A stretch of 64,000 bases of DNA, from NCBI GenBank assembly GCA_035236585.1, contig CP141128.1, forward strand, positions 36,252,684 to 36,316,683. The letters are read 5' to 3'. This document shows, piece after piece, positions 1 through 10,270 of this stretch (position 1 is its first letter; each line of letters starts with the position of its first letter). Source of the DNA: Warburgia ugandensis. Its lineage: Eukaryota; Streptophyta; Magnoliopsida; Canellales; Canellaceae. The notes under the pieces were generated by a model, which saw only the letters and a list, made by a program, of their open reading frames with translations, was not told where the DNA came from and did not search any database. The position numbers and the translations under genes were made by a program.

Positions 1-560
1 CAGCAGCCAGCCAAAAAGGTTTGTCGGGATGGACAGTGTTGGCAGGCCACTTCCACTAACGACTAAGAAGAAGAGGGCATGGGAGAAGAGATTGGAAAAG
101 ACGGGTAGTGGGCGCAGTGACTAGAAGAGAGATGCAAGTAGGGGGAAGCTCACCAACGAGGGTTCATCCTAGAGGTGAGCTATGGGTCACTAGAAGATTC
201 TTGAAGGAGCAGAGGTTGTTGAAGGGGGGTCTTAATGGTGGGGGTACACTGAGGGAAGGGAAAGAAGGGGGGAGAGGAGGGTTCCATGCAGTGGCTCCAG
301 TGTCCGACTTGCTCGAGTCATCGTGTTGGCAGTGGTGGAGGGCCGTTGTCGTTGTTGACCAAGAGGAAGGAGATAGCGGAGATGAGAGAGGGAGGGGCCA
401 ACAATTGGCTAGAGCAGCATGTTGGTTGGAAGGGGGAGAGGGGGAAGGAGAGAAGGGAGGACCCCCCAATTGCCGTGACACCGGCAAGGATCCTTAGCAG
501 ATAGGCTATCCAGTGCACAGGGCAGCCTCGAGTCGGGTGTACTGACTAGCCGGCGTGCTG
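1..560. other. GC- and purine-rich block, probable inner part of a decayed LTR
   Basis: This block is much more GC- and purine-rich than the AT-rich DNA after it. It has open frames on both strands, but they are low in complexity and match no family I know. Because the following 400 bp resemble the end of the LARD LTR seen elsewhere in the window, I infer that this is the promoter/leader part of a related minus-strand LTR running in from the left. A decayed gene exon cannot be excluded. Confidence 0.25.
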
Positions 561-2440
561 TCTGAGAGAGAGAGAAGGGGAGAAAACTAAGGGCAAGAAT
601 TAAATGCCCCTTTAATTGGTTACTTATTATTACTATTATTATTATATTATTTTTTGTGTAATCATTACTAGTTATAAATGCAGGTAATTAATTTTGTGTA
701 GCTTTAAATCAACATCTATGGTTGTTACCTACTCCAAATTTTGTGTCATGTCAAGTGGGCCAACACATAATGAAATTACTAATTTATCCTTATAATATTT
801 TAATTTAAATACCCTAATTAAAATAATTATGAATTTTTTGTTTACACTCAGATTTTAGCATTCTTAGTATCGTTGAATTCCATTTTTTGAGCACAATCTA
901 GATATTGACATTTCAACCCTTGATTTGATTTCTATAAAAATCTAATCTCTAAAAATTTAATTTCTCATTAAAAATCACAATATTCAAGGATATACATCCT
1001 TCCTTTTTTACAAAAATTTCATCCTCAAAATTTGTATACAACTATATAAACAACTCTTGATATGCTCATCTCATCTCATCTTTGTCATAATGCTTACCCA
1101 AGTTCTTGAAATTCTTTCCATGTCTTCTTTCAAAAAATTCTAGATGCATCTTCATCTTATTGTTTATTTAAGAGGACTCTTAATGAAAAACTCCAAAAAC
1201 TCATAATGTTCACTGATGTAACTCTTCTATTTCCATCAAGAAATATGATTCACTTCCATTGTGAACTCTAAAGATCAATCCCCTCTTGTTAACAAATCAT
1301 CATTGCCTGCTATTACTTCCACATAGGTATATCTCTAGGTTTTTGTATTGACATCACAACTATCATTTATTTATTCCATGCTCCCTCCACAATTAATAAG
1401 TATCGTAATCGCTCAGTCCTCATAATTGACTAGGTATGATCCCCCTTATTTTCCACACCTCATTCTTAATTCATAACGTTTGTTATTTTCCAATCTTTTG
1501 TCCACCAAATTTCCTCATTATCAATAAAATTCTCAAGTTAAAGTCAAACAGCTCCTTTCAGGCAAAAGTTCAAAGATCAACAAATTCCATAATTAAATCT
1601 TTACAAATATGCTCCACATCCTTGTATAAACTCAACTCCATCAACTACTTATCTAAAATTTTCCATCAAAATACTCAATGAATACCCTTACACTACAGTT
1701 CTTTTATCTGAAATTTCTCTGCTCCCATGGTAACACTTAAATCAAAATCAAAGTCTCTTGATTTTCTTAAAATATGTTAACCTTTATAGGCATCATTAGT
1801 TTTCTCATCTGTTAGTATTGCGCATCTCAATTCCCTTTATACTTCATATCTAGACAACTAGCTCTTACTTGTTTAATTGCACAACTCTTTTGTACATCTT
1901 TCTTAAATAATTCCATATTGCCCTTTATTTTATATTAGTAATATCTTTAAAGCTCTACCATAAATGCTCAAAATTTCAAATATTGCCACATATACTCCTC
2001 ACCTCAACCCCAACATATCAAGTATTTGAACCTTTTCATTTCACTTAAATGAATCCATATAATGTAGCTGACATGTCCATATAAGAATTTCTTGGTTCAA
2101 TTTAAGATTTATTGATATCACGAGCTTTTCTTTATAGGAATACTATTTTTCATTTCCTAAGTAATACCTAGACTTCCAAGTCAATGCTTGTACATTATCA
2201 TTGTCTATGCCTTTTACTAGCTTCACTATAGTTTGTTCATGCATCTTTACAACTTGTTGTATCCAATAGATTTTTCAACTTATACATTATCACTATAGTT
2301 GTTCATGCCTTTTACTAGCTTCACTATAGTTGTTCACTATAGTCGCTTAAGGTTGATCTTCAAGTGTAAAGATCCTACTTGTTGTCATTATATGTTTGTT
2401 TTTTGTTTCATTTGCATTTAAATGAATGTTTTTTATGTCT
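560..2440 (-). mobile_element. Decayed LARD/Tekay-like LTR end plus internal region
   Basis: Around 865-990 the order of short motifs follows the LARD LTR end at 32,270-32,425 (a 'gttgaattccattttttgag' type segment, then an A/T-rich stretch). A pyrimidine run at 997-1009 is placed like a reversed polypurine tract. A segment at 1,018-1,037 resembles the segment just inside the LARD PPT at 32,746-32,766, with CpG positions changed to TpG or CpA. The rest to about 2,440 is AT-rich with no coding signal. The homology is weak and judged by eye. Confidence 0.35.
2195..2345. repeat. Short local duplication around a 'cttcactatag' motif
   Basis: The phrase 'ttactagcttcactatag' occurs at about 2,213 and again at about 2,312, with further partial copies of 'cactatagttgttca' between them. 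This looks like small slippage-type duplication in AT-rich DNA. No function is visible. Confidence 0.5.
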
Positions 2441-3150
2441 TGTAATGGGATTATAATATGATTGTGAACACTTAAGGTGGGTGCATTTAGGTCTTTAGCT
2501 CAAATGTGGTAGAACTCTTGGGGATTAATCTCAAGAGAATGGTGGTTCAAATCCACCAAGATCCAATTACTGATGATCTCAACTACTGATGAAGCTCATT
2601 TTGAGTTTCAAATGAAGCTTATGTCAAATTTCCTAGAAAGATATATTCTCTGCTTGGCTTTTGTTTCTACTGTGATTTAGATTCACTAATTAAACTTCAC
2701 ACAATTTTCTTACTTAACATTGATATCAGGGATACTACTGTATAAATGCAATGCAAAACACTTCTTGTATTATGTTTGAATTTCACATGCCTATATGTTT
2801 GTGGGTTGCATCTCCTTTAGCAGAATATACAAAATCCATTCTAACTACTTCAAAGAGATGTTTTAGTTCTAGAGCATGAAGGGGAGCCTCGACTAATAGT
2901 TCCATTAATGTTTCCATTCTCTTATTTATATCCTTGAATTGCTTAACATGCATTTTAGCATCCATAACCATAATCAGCCTTTGAATTTATTTTTCTTCCA
3001 TTCAAGATTACTTGCCAAGTTTCATTCTGTTCAAGAGGTTTGGTTCTTCCATTCAAAATTTTTCTCAATCACATTTTCCATAATGAAGATTCGAGGTTGT
3101 GCAATATTGGAAAGCTAATGCAATCACATTTGCTGGCTTTGAACTATGAT
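2440..3150. other. Gene-free AT-rich interval
   Basis: Only frames under about 65 codons occur, with no recognisable domain, repeat end or RNA gene. Confidence 0.5.
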
Positions 3151-3159
3151 ATGTGCAGA

Positions 3160-3240
3160 TTTTTTTTTTTAATGGTCACTAGATTCGAACCCAAAACCTC
3201 CTGGTTGTCAAACAGGGCACTTAACTAACTTGGCAGTGTG
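3160..3240 (-). repeat. tRNA-derived SINE-like fragment with oligo(A) tail
   Basis: Read on the minus strand, the block has a box-A-like 'ccaagttagttaagtgc' segment. A B-box-like GGTTCGAATC (positions 3,182-3,191) follows about 45 nt later, and then a run of ten A's (plus-strand T's at 3,161-3,170). This is the order of a tRNA-derived SINE. It is short and I found no clear target duplication, so it may be a truncated copy. Confidence 0.4.
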
Positions 3241-4309
3241 TCTTTTTCTTCATTTACTTCAATTGTGAATCAAGGACTTCTTGAATGAGCCTGTACAGAG
3301 GAGATCAATGTTGATTGACTTTATGAAATTTTGTAGTTGAAAATTTGTCCTTCACTTCAAAAGTGTTCTCCTAGTGATGGTCATTTTGACATTCCTAATT
3401 TTGATATGGCTCCTTTTTTTTGCTTTTACTAGGATCAATTGAGAGTGTCACTGATTAATGTAGGTATTTTGGTTTTGTCCATCATAGATAACTTTTTCGG
3501 TATGGCTGCTTCAGTTAGAAGTGGAGGTAGAAGCAATCTACTTTGTTTTGTGCTAGTAGGATCAGACATATCCTAGAGTAAGAGTAGTTTCTTAGGTAGA
3601 GGATTCCAGCAATGAACATTTTGATCCTAAGATTAGTTTAGCCCTCTTAAATTGAGTGAAAACTCCCATCTTCTATAAACACTCTTGGTTGGTCTTGGTT
3701 CCCTCAACTTCTACTAAAGATATCTAGAAAAATACTTATGCTCTTTATGTTTTTATTGCTTCGTCTTGACATAAATTCACTAATTTGTGATAGGAGTCAA
3801 GTGACCCATTTCATTGATAGCATAAATGGAAGTCCCATTCCAATGTTCTTTTGTCATCCTGAGTGTAATACTTCAGCATTCTGTGCATTCCAAATTGTTG
3901 GTCCTAAAAAGATGACAAAAGGTTTTCTCAAGTTAAGTATGTCAAGGGAAACTAAGGACAGGAAAATCATGAGAGCACTTAATAAAACTAAACATAGACA
4001 TTTACACATACTTCAATGCACATAATTTATCAATATCATGTTAATATTTATAAACAAATTACGGAACGTTAAGTGTTGTCAATCTGATCCATGTCAACAT
4101 ATGTTTGGCTTTTGTTAACCTCTACCAGTCTCTTCATTAGTACTTCTCCAACCAATTCAGCCCTTAACGACATCTAACATTAAATGGTGAAATTTTGATG
4201 AGAAAATATCAAAACCAACAAGAATGGGCTAAAAGGATTAGAATATAGGGAACTACATTTTTCAAAGAATCCTTTCTGGCTTCCTTAATGGATAGACAAC
4301 AAAGTTGAG
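3240..4309. other. Gene-free interval
   Basis: There are only short frames. The 95-codon frame at 3,738-4,025 has no domain I recognise and no conserved neighbour, so I do not call a gene here. Confidence 0.45.
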
Positions 4310-4391
4310 GACCTTTTGGTGTCCTAATTTTTTTGTGGTTGGGTGGTTTTGACCTTTTGCTGTCCTAATTTTTCTTTGGTTGGATGGTTTT
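4310..4391. repeat. 41-bp direct tandem duplication
   Basis: Two adjacent 41-bp units (4,310-4,350 and 4,351-4,391) begin with gaccttttg and end with ggtggtttt or ggatggtttt. They differ at a handful of bases, mostly in the T-run. Confidence 0.7.
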
Positions 4392-4585
4392 CTTTATGTT
4401 CAGTTTAAATTCTAATTTCGTTGGTTCCTCATGTCAACTATGAAAATTAGCTGGTAGAGCTCCATATAGTCCATTAGCATAAGTGACTACTGTTTGCTTT
4501 TGAAAACTCATCCTTATTACTTTTTCCACTTTATGGTTGGGCTTTTTCACTGTTTCTTTTGGCTAATTTTCATTTAGGTCAGTCA

Positions 4586-4680
4586 TGCCTTGGCACAATG
4601 GTAGATTTGTTGCATGTGACCTTGAGGTCATTGGCTCGAGACATTGAGGCATGGAAATAGCCTCTTGCATTGGGCTGCCC
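4586..4680 (+). repeat. Truncated Au SINE copy
   Basis: The block keeps the Au SINE order: a 'tgccttggcacaatggta' head, a 'catgtgaccttgaggtca' B-box region, an 'aaatagcctcttgca' segment and the terminal 'gggctgccctt'. The middle of the full element, the 'tgcgtac...ccttgtggtc' segment seen in the copy at 7,269, is missing. No target duplication is obvious. Family assignment is from memory of the widespread angiosperm Au family. Confidence 0.65.
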
Positions 4681-5584
4681 TTGCATTCTTTAATACTTGA
4701 ATGTCCTTTATGTTACAGTGTCTTTCATTATTTCTCTTCCCTGGTAATTACTTGCTACATAGATCTTTTGGTATGTTTTTTCCACAACTTTATCCAACAT
4801 TTTCTGCTTATATTCTTTCCCTATAGTTACTCTGCTGCTGAAATCCAGAAAATCCATATGATCAAGCATTGAACGTGGAAAAACTATGAGACAAAGTCAT
4901 GTGAAAGGAGAAGAAAATGATGAAACCAAAAGGAAATGGAATAAAATTCTCCTAAGAAGACATTTTATGTAAGATAGAGTCTACACAAAATCTGAGTTCA
5001 CTTCTACTCTCCTTGATTCTTCTTCATCTCTTCTTTGCTCTTCCTGCTGATTCCATTTGATTAACCAATCAACAGCCACACTTTAGAAAATCAAGTACAT
5101 GTACATTCCAAAATGCTTCTAGGTAATGTCCTAACTATCCATCTCTACAGAAGTAATAGATGGGATAATGTGAACCCAGTAATACCTCAGTGCACATTAA
5201 AACATTGGTGCTCCAGCCTAGTTCCTGGACATTTAGCTCTTAACAATTGAAGCATGGCCAAGTAAAGAAGGGTGATCTTAAGCTCATCCAGTCTTTGCTC
5301 TGCTTTTGTCATGTAAAAATGTTTGGTAGTCGATAGAATCAGTCTGAAACTATTGTAGCTTAATTTTTGTCTTTACATTTTGTGACTGTGAATTAAAGGT
5401 AGTGGTATTTTTTATCTAAAACTTACATGTTTCCATATCTTAGTAGAAGCACATTCGTATTTCAAACTTGTTGAATTTTTTAACTTCTTTGGACATTCTA
5501 TTCTTAGAAACTGTCAATATCTGGGTTCTTTCACATTTTCATTTCTTTTGTTTAACTATTTATTGCCCTAAAGTCACCCGTGGA
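4681..5584. other. Gene-free interval
   Basis: AT-rich DNA with short frames only. I see no transposon ends or RNA genes. Confidence 0.45.
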
Positions 5585-5760
5585 ACAAGAGTTTGGGCAG
5601 AGCACGGGTGGGAGGCATGGCTATCGTGACTGGAGCTTGGGTAGAGCATGGGCGGGAGGCATGGCTAAGCACAAGCAGAGCCTAGGCGGAGCACGTAGGA
5701 TGCATGACTATCATGGCCGAAGCTTCGGTGGAGCAAGGGTGGAGCCTAGGCAGAGCTAAT
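5585..5760. repeat. GC-rich degenerate tandem repeat (about 46 bp period)
   Basis: Variants of 'gggcagagcacgggtgggag' followed by 'gcatggctatc' recur at about 5,594, 5,640 and, more diverged, to about 5,755. The block is an island of GC-rich sequence inside AT-rich DNA. It is followed at 5,826-5,850 by a short (GAGAA)n microsatellite. Confidence 0.5.
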
Positions 5761-6269
5761 TCCTCATTGTTGATTGTCATTCTTCTTCCACACAAACATT
5801 TGTTTTCAGTTTAATGTTTAAACAGGGAGAAGAGAAGAGAAGAGAAGAGGGGTATTTTTACCATTTTACAAAAAATGACTATGGAACATTAACAGAATGG
5901 CATTTTTGCAAAGTTTTGCAAAACTTAATGGCAAATCTACAAAATGTTAAAATGTCTAGATATTTTAGTAAAAACGCAAAAAATGAGTGGCAAATCAGCA
6001 AAAAACCCTTTTTTCTGTATCTAGATGTTTCTTTTAGGTTTAAGCTTCAATGAAGAGGATTAAGCTTGTTGAGGAAAGAGTTGGATTGTACTACATCAAC
6101 CAAGGCATAGAAACACCAGCAGGGTATCATAGTGGTCAAATAGGAGACAAAGGCACCTAGTTGTGGCATCATTAGTTGGGTCATCCTTCTCTTTCTGTTT
6201 TGAAAAAAATGTTTCCCAATCTTCGTTGTGATCTAGATAAGTCCAATCTAAAAAGTGAATATGTGAGAT

Positions 6270-7060
6270 GATTGGGCACCATTGCATTTCATACCCAATT
6301 AGTATGAATAAAGCATCTACTCCTTTTGTAATAATTCATTCTGATGTTTGGGGTCCTCGTGTTGCAAATGTCTTTGATCATAAATGGTTTGTCAAATTTA
6401 TTGATGAATACTATCATTTGGCTTGGGTCTATTTAATGAAAGAGAAATTTGAAGTCAGTCTCTTGTTTATCAACTTCCATTCAATGATCCTTACTTAGTT
6501 CAATGTGCCGATCAAAAGAGTGTACATTGACCATGGGGATGAATACTTATAAGTTTATTATAATTGTTCTTTATAGAAAAATGTTTTTTCCACACTAGAT
6601 CATGTGTAAACACTCTTGGACAAAATGGACTTGTAGAAAGGAAGAATAGTCATCTATTAGAAGTTGCTCAATGTCTTTTGAAATGATGTGCCTAAATCCT
6701 TTTGGAGTGACGTGGTTCTTATAGCCACAGATCTAGTCAATAGAACTATAACTCGAGTCCTAACTTGCAAATCCCACTTCAACTTTTCCAAGAGTCGTGT
6801 GCCAGCAAATAAATGAACTTCCCCTTCATGTTTTTGGTTGTGTCACCCTTGTGCCGTGAAATGCCTCTTCCTTGGGTACTCGAGCAATAAAAAAGGCTAC
6901 AAGTGTTTTTTCTCTTCTACTTGGTGGTTATGTGTTAGTCATGATGTCATATTCCATGAGGTTGCTTTCTATTACTCCATGTTATATGTTAGTCATGATG
7001 TCATATTCCATGAGGTTGCTTTCTATTACTCCACCTATGGTAGATAGAGAGAGTAAGAAA
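6270..7060 (+). pseudogene. Broken Ty1/copia integrase fragment
   Basis: The frame opening at 6,268 encodes a stretch containing PFVIIHSDVWGP and KWFVKFIDEYYHLAWVYLMK. This matches the first part of the copia integrase core, including the first catalytic aspartate context. After the stop near 6,498 the similarity continues in other frames: a 'GLVERKN'-like region near 6,640, a region near 6,700-6,740, and then AVKCLFLGYSSNKKGYKCFF at about 6,855-6,912, the conserved segment downstream of the integrase core. Several stops and frame changes interrupt it. No LTRs, gag or reverse transcriptase are visible beside it. It is a dead fragment of an old copia element. Confidence 0.7.
6934..7041 (+). 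repeat. 54-bp direct tandem duplication inside the copia relic
   Basis: Units at 6,934-6,987 and 6,988-7,041 are nearly identical, sharing 'gttagtcatgatgtcatatt' and 'attactcca'. The unit is 54 bp (18 codons), so the duplication preserves the frame at 6,838-7,047 and repeats the peptide SHDVIFHEVAFYYS. The copies are closer to each other than the relic is to a functional element, so the duplication is probably later than the decay. Confidence 0.8.
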
Positions 7061-7247
7061 TTTGTGACTTTCAAGGGGAGTTGCAAGTTCAAAATGATTC
7101 TAATGATCAAGAGGCTTCAGACTAGTAACCTAAAAAGGAGCCAAACCTTTTACAAGTATATGAGAGGTGGGGACAGCAAGTAGAGACACAACAAGATGAT
7201 CTTGAAAAACCCACATCTAGACTCCAAGGCCCTAATTAAAGCATCTG

Positions 7248-7462
7248 AAGTCATGATTTAGTTCGGAAGGGGAGCCTTGGCGCAACGATAAAAGTTGTCG
7301 TCATGTGACCTTGAGGTCACGGGTTCAAGGTGTGGAATCAGCCTTTTGCAAAATGCAAGGTAAGGCTGCCTACTATAGGCCCTTGTGGTGCGCCCCTTCC
7401 CTGGACCCCACATAGGCGGGAGCTTCATGCACCTGTGGGCTACCCAAGTCATGGTTTAGTTC
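7248..7462 (+). mobile_element. Full-length Au SINE with 17-bp target duplication
   Basis: The body (about 7,265-7,445) starts with GGGGAGCCTTGGCGCAACG, has a B box GGTTCAAGG at 7,322-7,330, continues through the 'aaggctgcctac' and 'cccttgtggt' segments, and ends 'gggctaccc'. This is the complete order of the Au SINE. It is flanked by 17-bp direct repeats, aagtcatgatttagttc (7,248-7,264) and aagtcatggtttagttc (7,446-7,462), with one mismatch. That is the expected target duplication of LINE-mediated insertion. The T-rich tail usual for Au copies is nearly absent. Confidence 0.9.
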
Positions 7463-7778
7463 ATTTTTGGATGTGGTTTTCTATCATATTCCTAGAATAG
7501 TACATTGTGTAAGTTGATCGCTCATTAAAGTGGGTGTTATATATCTATTTTTCTTGATTCCATTTCGGCCTTACCTCCTCAATGAGGTTTGCTGTTTCCT
7601 AGAGAGTGTTAGATTGAAAGGACAAAAATCATACATTTTGGAGTACCTTTCTTCATGGTGGAAGAAGTGATACTATTTTCATGATGCCAAAAGAAATGGT
7701 GAAATAGATAAAAACTTTCTAAAGGGACTTCAAACAAGGAGTGAGAATGATAATAAGATGAAACAACTTGTGAGGTGG

Positions 7779-7986
7779 GATGAATATGTTAATCAAAGAA
7801 GAGTAGTTGGCATATTAGTTGAAGATTCTGAGAAAGTCTTCTTGGAAAATTTGTTCTGTATGTCTAGGGAGGTGGTCTCTTTGATGAATATGTTAATCAA
7901 AGGAGTAGTTGGCATAGAAGATGAAGATTCTGAGAAAGCCTTCTTTGGGAAATTTGTTCTGTCTCTCTAGTGAAATGGACTCTCTG
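7779..7986 (+). repeat. 104-bp diverged direct duplication
   Basis: 'gatgaatatgttaatcaaag' recurs at 7,779 and 7,883, followed in both by a 'gtagttggcat' segment, 'gaagattctgagaaag', and 'aaatttgttctgt'. The period of 104 bp is not a multiple of three, so the two copies would be read in different frames. I do not recognise the source. Confidence 0.65.
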
Positions 7987-8086
7987 GGGAAAAGTTTGCA
8001 AGCATATATGGCAATACAAAAGGGTCAATATTATTATGTCTGCTAGAAGTTGAGTATCTGGTGTATGGCAGTCCTTTTGTCTTGAA

Positions 8087-8240
8087 GACACAAGGATTTT
8101 CAATCCTTTGCTCTAACCAGTTTAGCTACCTGAACCACTTTCCTAAAGTGTGTTTTCTTCCCGAAGGGAGGAGCATCGCTCGACGAACCGAGAGCCGTGG
8201 GGCAAAGCGAAGTAATGAGCTGGAAGAACCCATTACTTTA
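8087..8240 (-). pseudogene. Nuclear mitochondrial insert with 5' half of trnF(GAA)
   Basis: On the minus strand 8,135-8,087 reads as the acceptor 5' strand, D arm and anticodon arm of plant mitochondrial tRNA-Phe. It begins gttcagg, has a 'tagctaaactggttagagc' D arm, and an AAGGA/TCCTT anticodon stem enclosing TTGAAAA (anticodon GAA). Similarity stops after the 'tgtgtc' that follows, so the T arm and 3' acceptor are absent. The GC-rich stretch at 8,158-8,220, immediately upstream of the tRNA, is unlike its AT-rich surroundings and is plausibly mitochondrial spacer. The tRNA match is from memory of the mitochondrial (not plastid) trnF. The left limit is sharp; the right limit is approximate. 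The gene is non-functional. Confidence 0.65.
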
Positions 8241-9130
8241 GTAGACTTCATTGTGCCACGCATTTCCAAGCCATTGTTGAAGATAAATGGGCGATCATTT
8301 TCTTTACTGCTATGAAAGAATTGGGTGAAGATATTTCATATTTGTTCTATTGCAGAAATGTACAAGATAGTGACTTTGAGTTTATTTGTGCTCTCCTCAT
8401 TTTGTACATGAATTAATTTGTTTCTTAGGTGGGTACATTCTGGTGTCTTTAGGCTGCAGAGTTTCAGTAGTTTCTTTTAAGTCTTTCTTTGCTGTTCTCA
8501 AGACAGTAATAGCACAAACTGATCCACATCTAGAGTGTTTTATCTCCCATACAGGGTTAGGAAGGATCCCTGTGTTGACAGTTAAAAATAGAATCAAGTC
8601 TTCAACAACTTGAAGTTGATGTTTGCCAGGCAAATAAATGCATCCTTTGTGGCAAGAAGAGAAAATTGATGAACTTATTCCTAGATGACTTGTAGGATAT
8701 TCAGTTTGGTGTTTGATATGTGCCATAATGTGGATATTATCCAAAATCGCTTGGAGTTCTTGTTGATTATTGAAAATGTGGCTACGTGAGGGATAGAGTG
8801 AAAGCTTTATCAGCATGGTTGTTTGTTCCTTTTGTGTTTTCTTTCTGGGTAACGGTTGTTTTGTATTTAGGTTATTGCAAAGAGAGAAGTCAAGCATACT
8901 TTTTAGTGAGGATGATGACAAAGGAAGGTGATGTTGCGTAGTTGGGCTTGTTGACAAAATCTTTTTGCAGGTCTCTTCCAATGTCTTCTTAGGTAAGGAG
9001 AGCTGTTTGTGGAGAGTATTCTGGAAAGTGTAATTGCACAAATTGGAGCTCTCCACTTCCCAGCTACTGAAAGTCAAATTTGAGAAATATTTGCTTGGGA
9101 ATCCAGGATTGATGACCATGTTGTGCATTA
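8241..9130. other. Interval without a recognisable gene
   Basis: The longest open frame here, 263 codons on the minus strand at 8,397-9,188, is Ser/Thr/Leu/Lys/Asn-rich. It shows no domain, signal peptide or membrane pattern I can name, and it runs into the duplicated block that follows. I leave it uncalled. Confidence 0.35.
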
Positions 9131-10270
9131 AAAGATTAGACAGGTGAAGTGGTGTTGGGTTACTTTGGTATTCACATTTTGGATTCAATCCAGGTAGAAA
9201 TGAAGGTTTTTTAGAAGAGATATGTCTATGTCAGAGAGCCACGAAGTAAGGATTTGAATTGGAATTGCTTCACGTAGAATTTGTTAGTTTGAGATCAAGA
9301 AAGAGTCAGCATCTGCACAGTTCCATTGGTGTGATTAATGAAGTGACTGAGATATGTAAAAGGGAGCTTTCTTATGTTTCTGGGGATGCCAATGGTGTAA
9401 CGAACTCCTAAGCAAAAGGGCCAATTAGAGATAGTCTTGTACCGTGACTAGGTCTGCCCTGTTGTTAACTTTCCCTATATATAGTTACCAAAAATAAAAG
9501 ATATATTCTTATTACATTCAATTTTAGTGCAAGGCGCCCATTTAGTAATGGGTGCTATCACTCATTTGGGATGCAGCTAGCATCTCTTATATTTATTTGC
9601 TGATGTTAGAATGCTACTTAATAATTCAGAATGGAGCTTCAAATTGGAGATGAAGATGAGTTGCAACTGCCAGGCTATGGCTGCATTGTGTGCCTATTCT
9701 TCCGGCGTACATATGGCTGTCTGCCCAAACTTGTTAATTAATGTTGGTAATGTGTTTATGGCATGATGTAGTGTTGGCTTATTTGGGTAATGTAATTTTG
9801 GACTGAGGCCAGGTAGAAGCTGAGGCTTTTCCGAACAGATTATGCCTATGCGAGAGACGACAGAGAAGAATTTGGATTGAAAGCATTAGTTTGACATCTA
9901 GAAAATAGGCATATGTAGAATTCTGCAGATGTGACTAGTGAAGTGCTTGACATTTTGAGTGGGAAAAGTTCTTGTTTTTAGGGATGCCAATGATGTAACA
10001 AACTCCTTGATGAAAGGATTAAAGGTAGTATATCGTGACTAGGTCTGTCATGTTGTCTACTTTTAAATAGTTACCAAAAGTAAAACATATAAATACTAAT
10101 TGCATGATGTCAAATAATTTGCTGCGCGGCTAGTAAGTTACAGTATTTATTGTCTTCGGTTAGAATGCTATATGGAATTCAGAATGCAGCTTCAAATTAG
10201 AGATAAAGATGAGTTTCAACTGCCAGGCTATTGCTGCAACGTGCTGCCTAGTCTTCTGATGAAATATGAT
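9130..10270 (+). repeat. Two diverged direct copies of a roughly 0.5-0.6 kb block
   Basis: Copy 1 (about 9,150-9,715) and copy 2 (about 9,768-10,265) share an ordered series of landmarks: 'ccaggtagaa', 'gagag' plus 'ggatttgaattgg'-like segments, 'gggatgccaatg' then 'gtaac', 'cgtgactaggtctg', 'agttaccaaaa', 'ttagaatgcta', and 'gcttcaaatt' with 'caactgccaggctat'. Indels make copy 2 shorter. There is no conserved open frame, so non-coding sequence was duplicated. Confidence 0.7.

Noticed and set aside
164-487. Proline/serine-rich frame at the left edge as an exon
   Set aside because: Frames are open on both strands in a GC-rich, low-complexity block, and the context suggests an LTR leader.
8397-9188. 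263-codon minus-strand open frame as a gene
   Set aside because: Composition is Ser/Lys/Leu-rich without domain or family pattern, and it overlaps the non-coding duplicated block. An open frame of this size is expected by chance in 64 kb.
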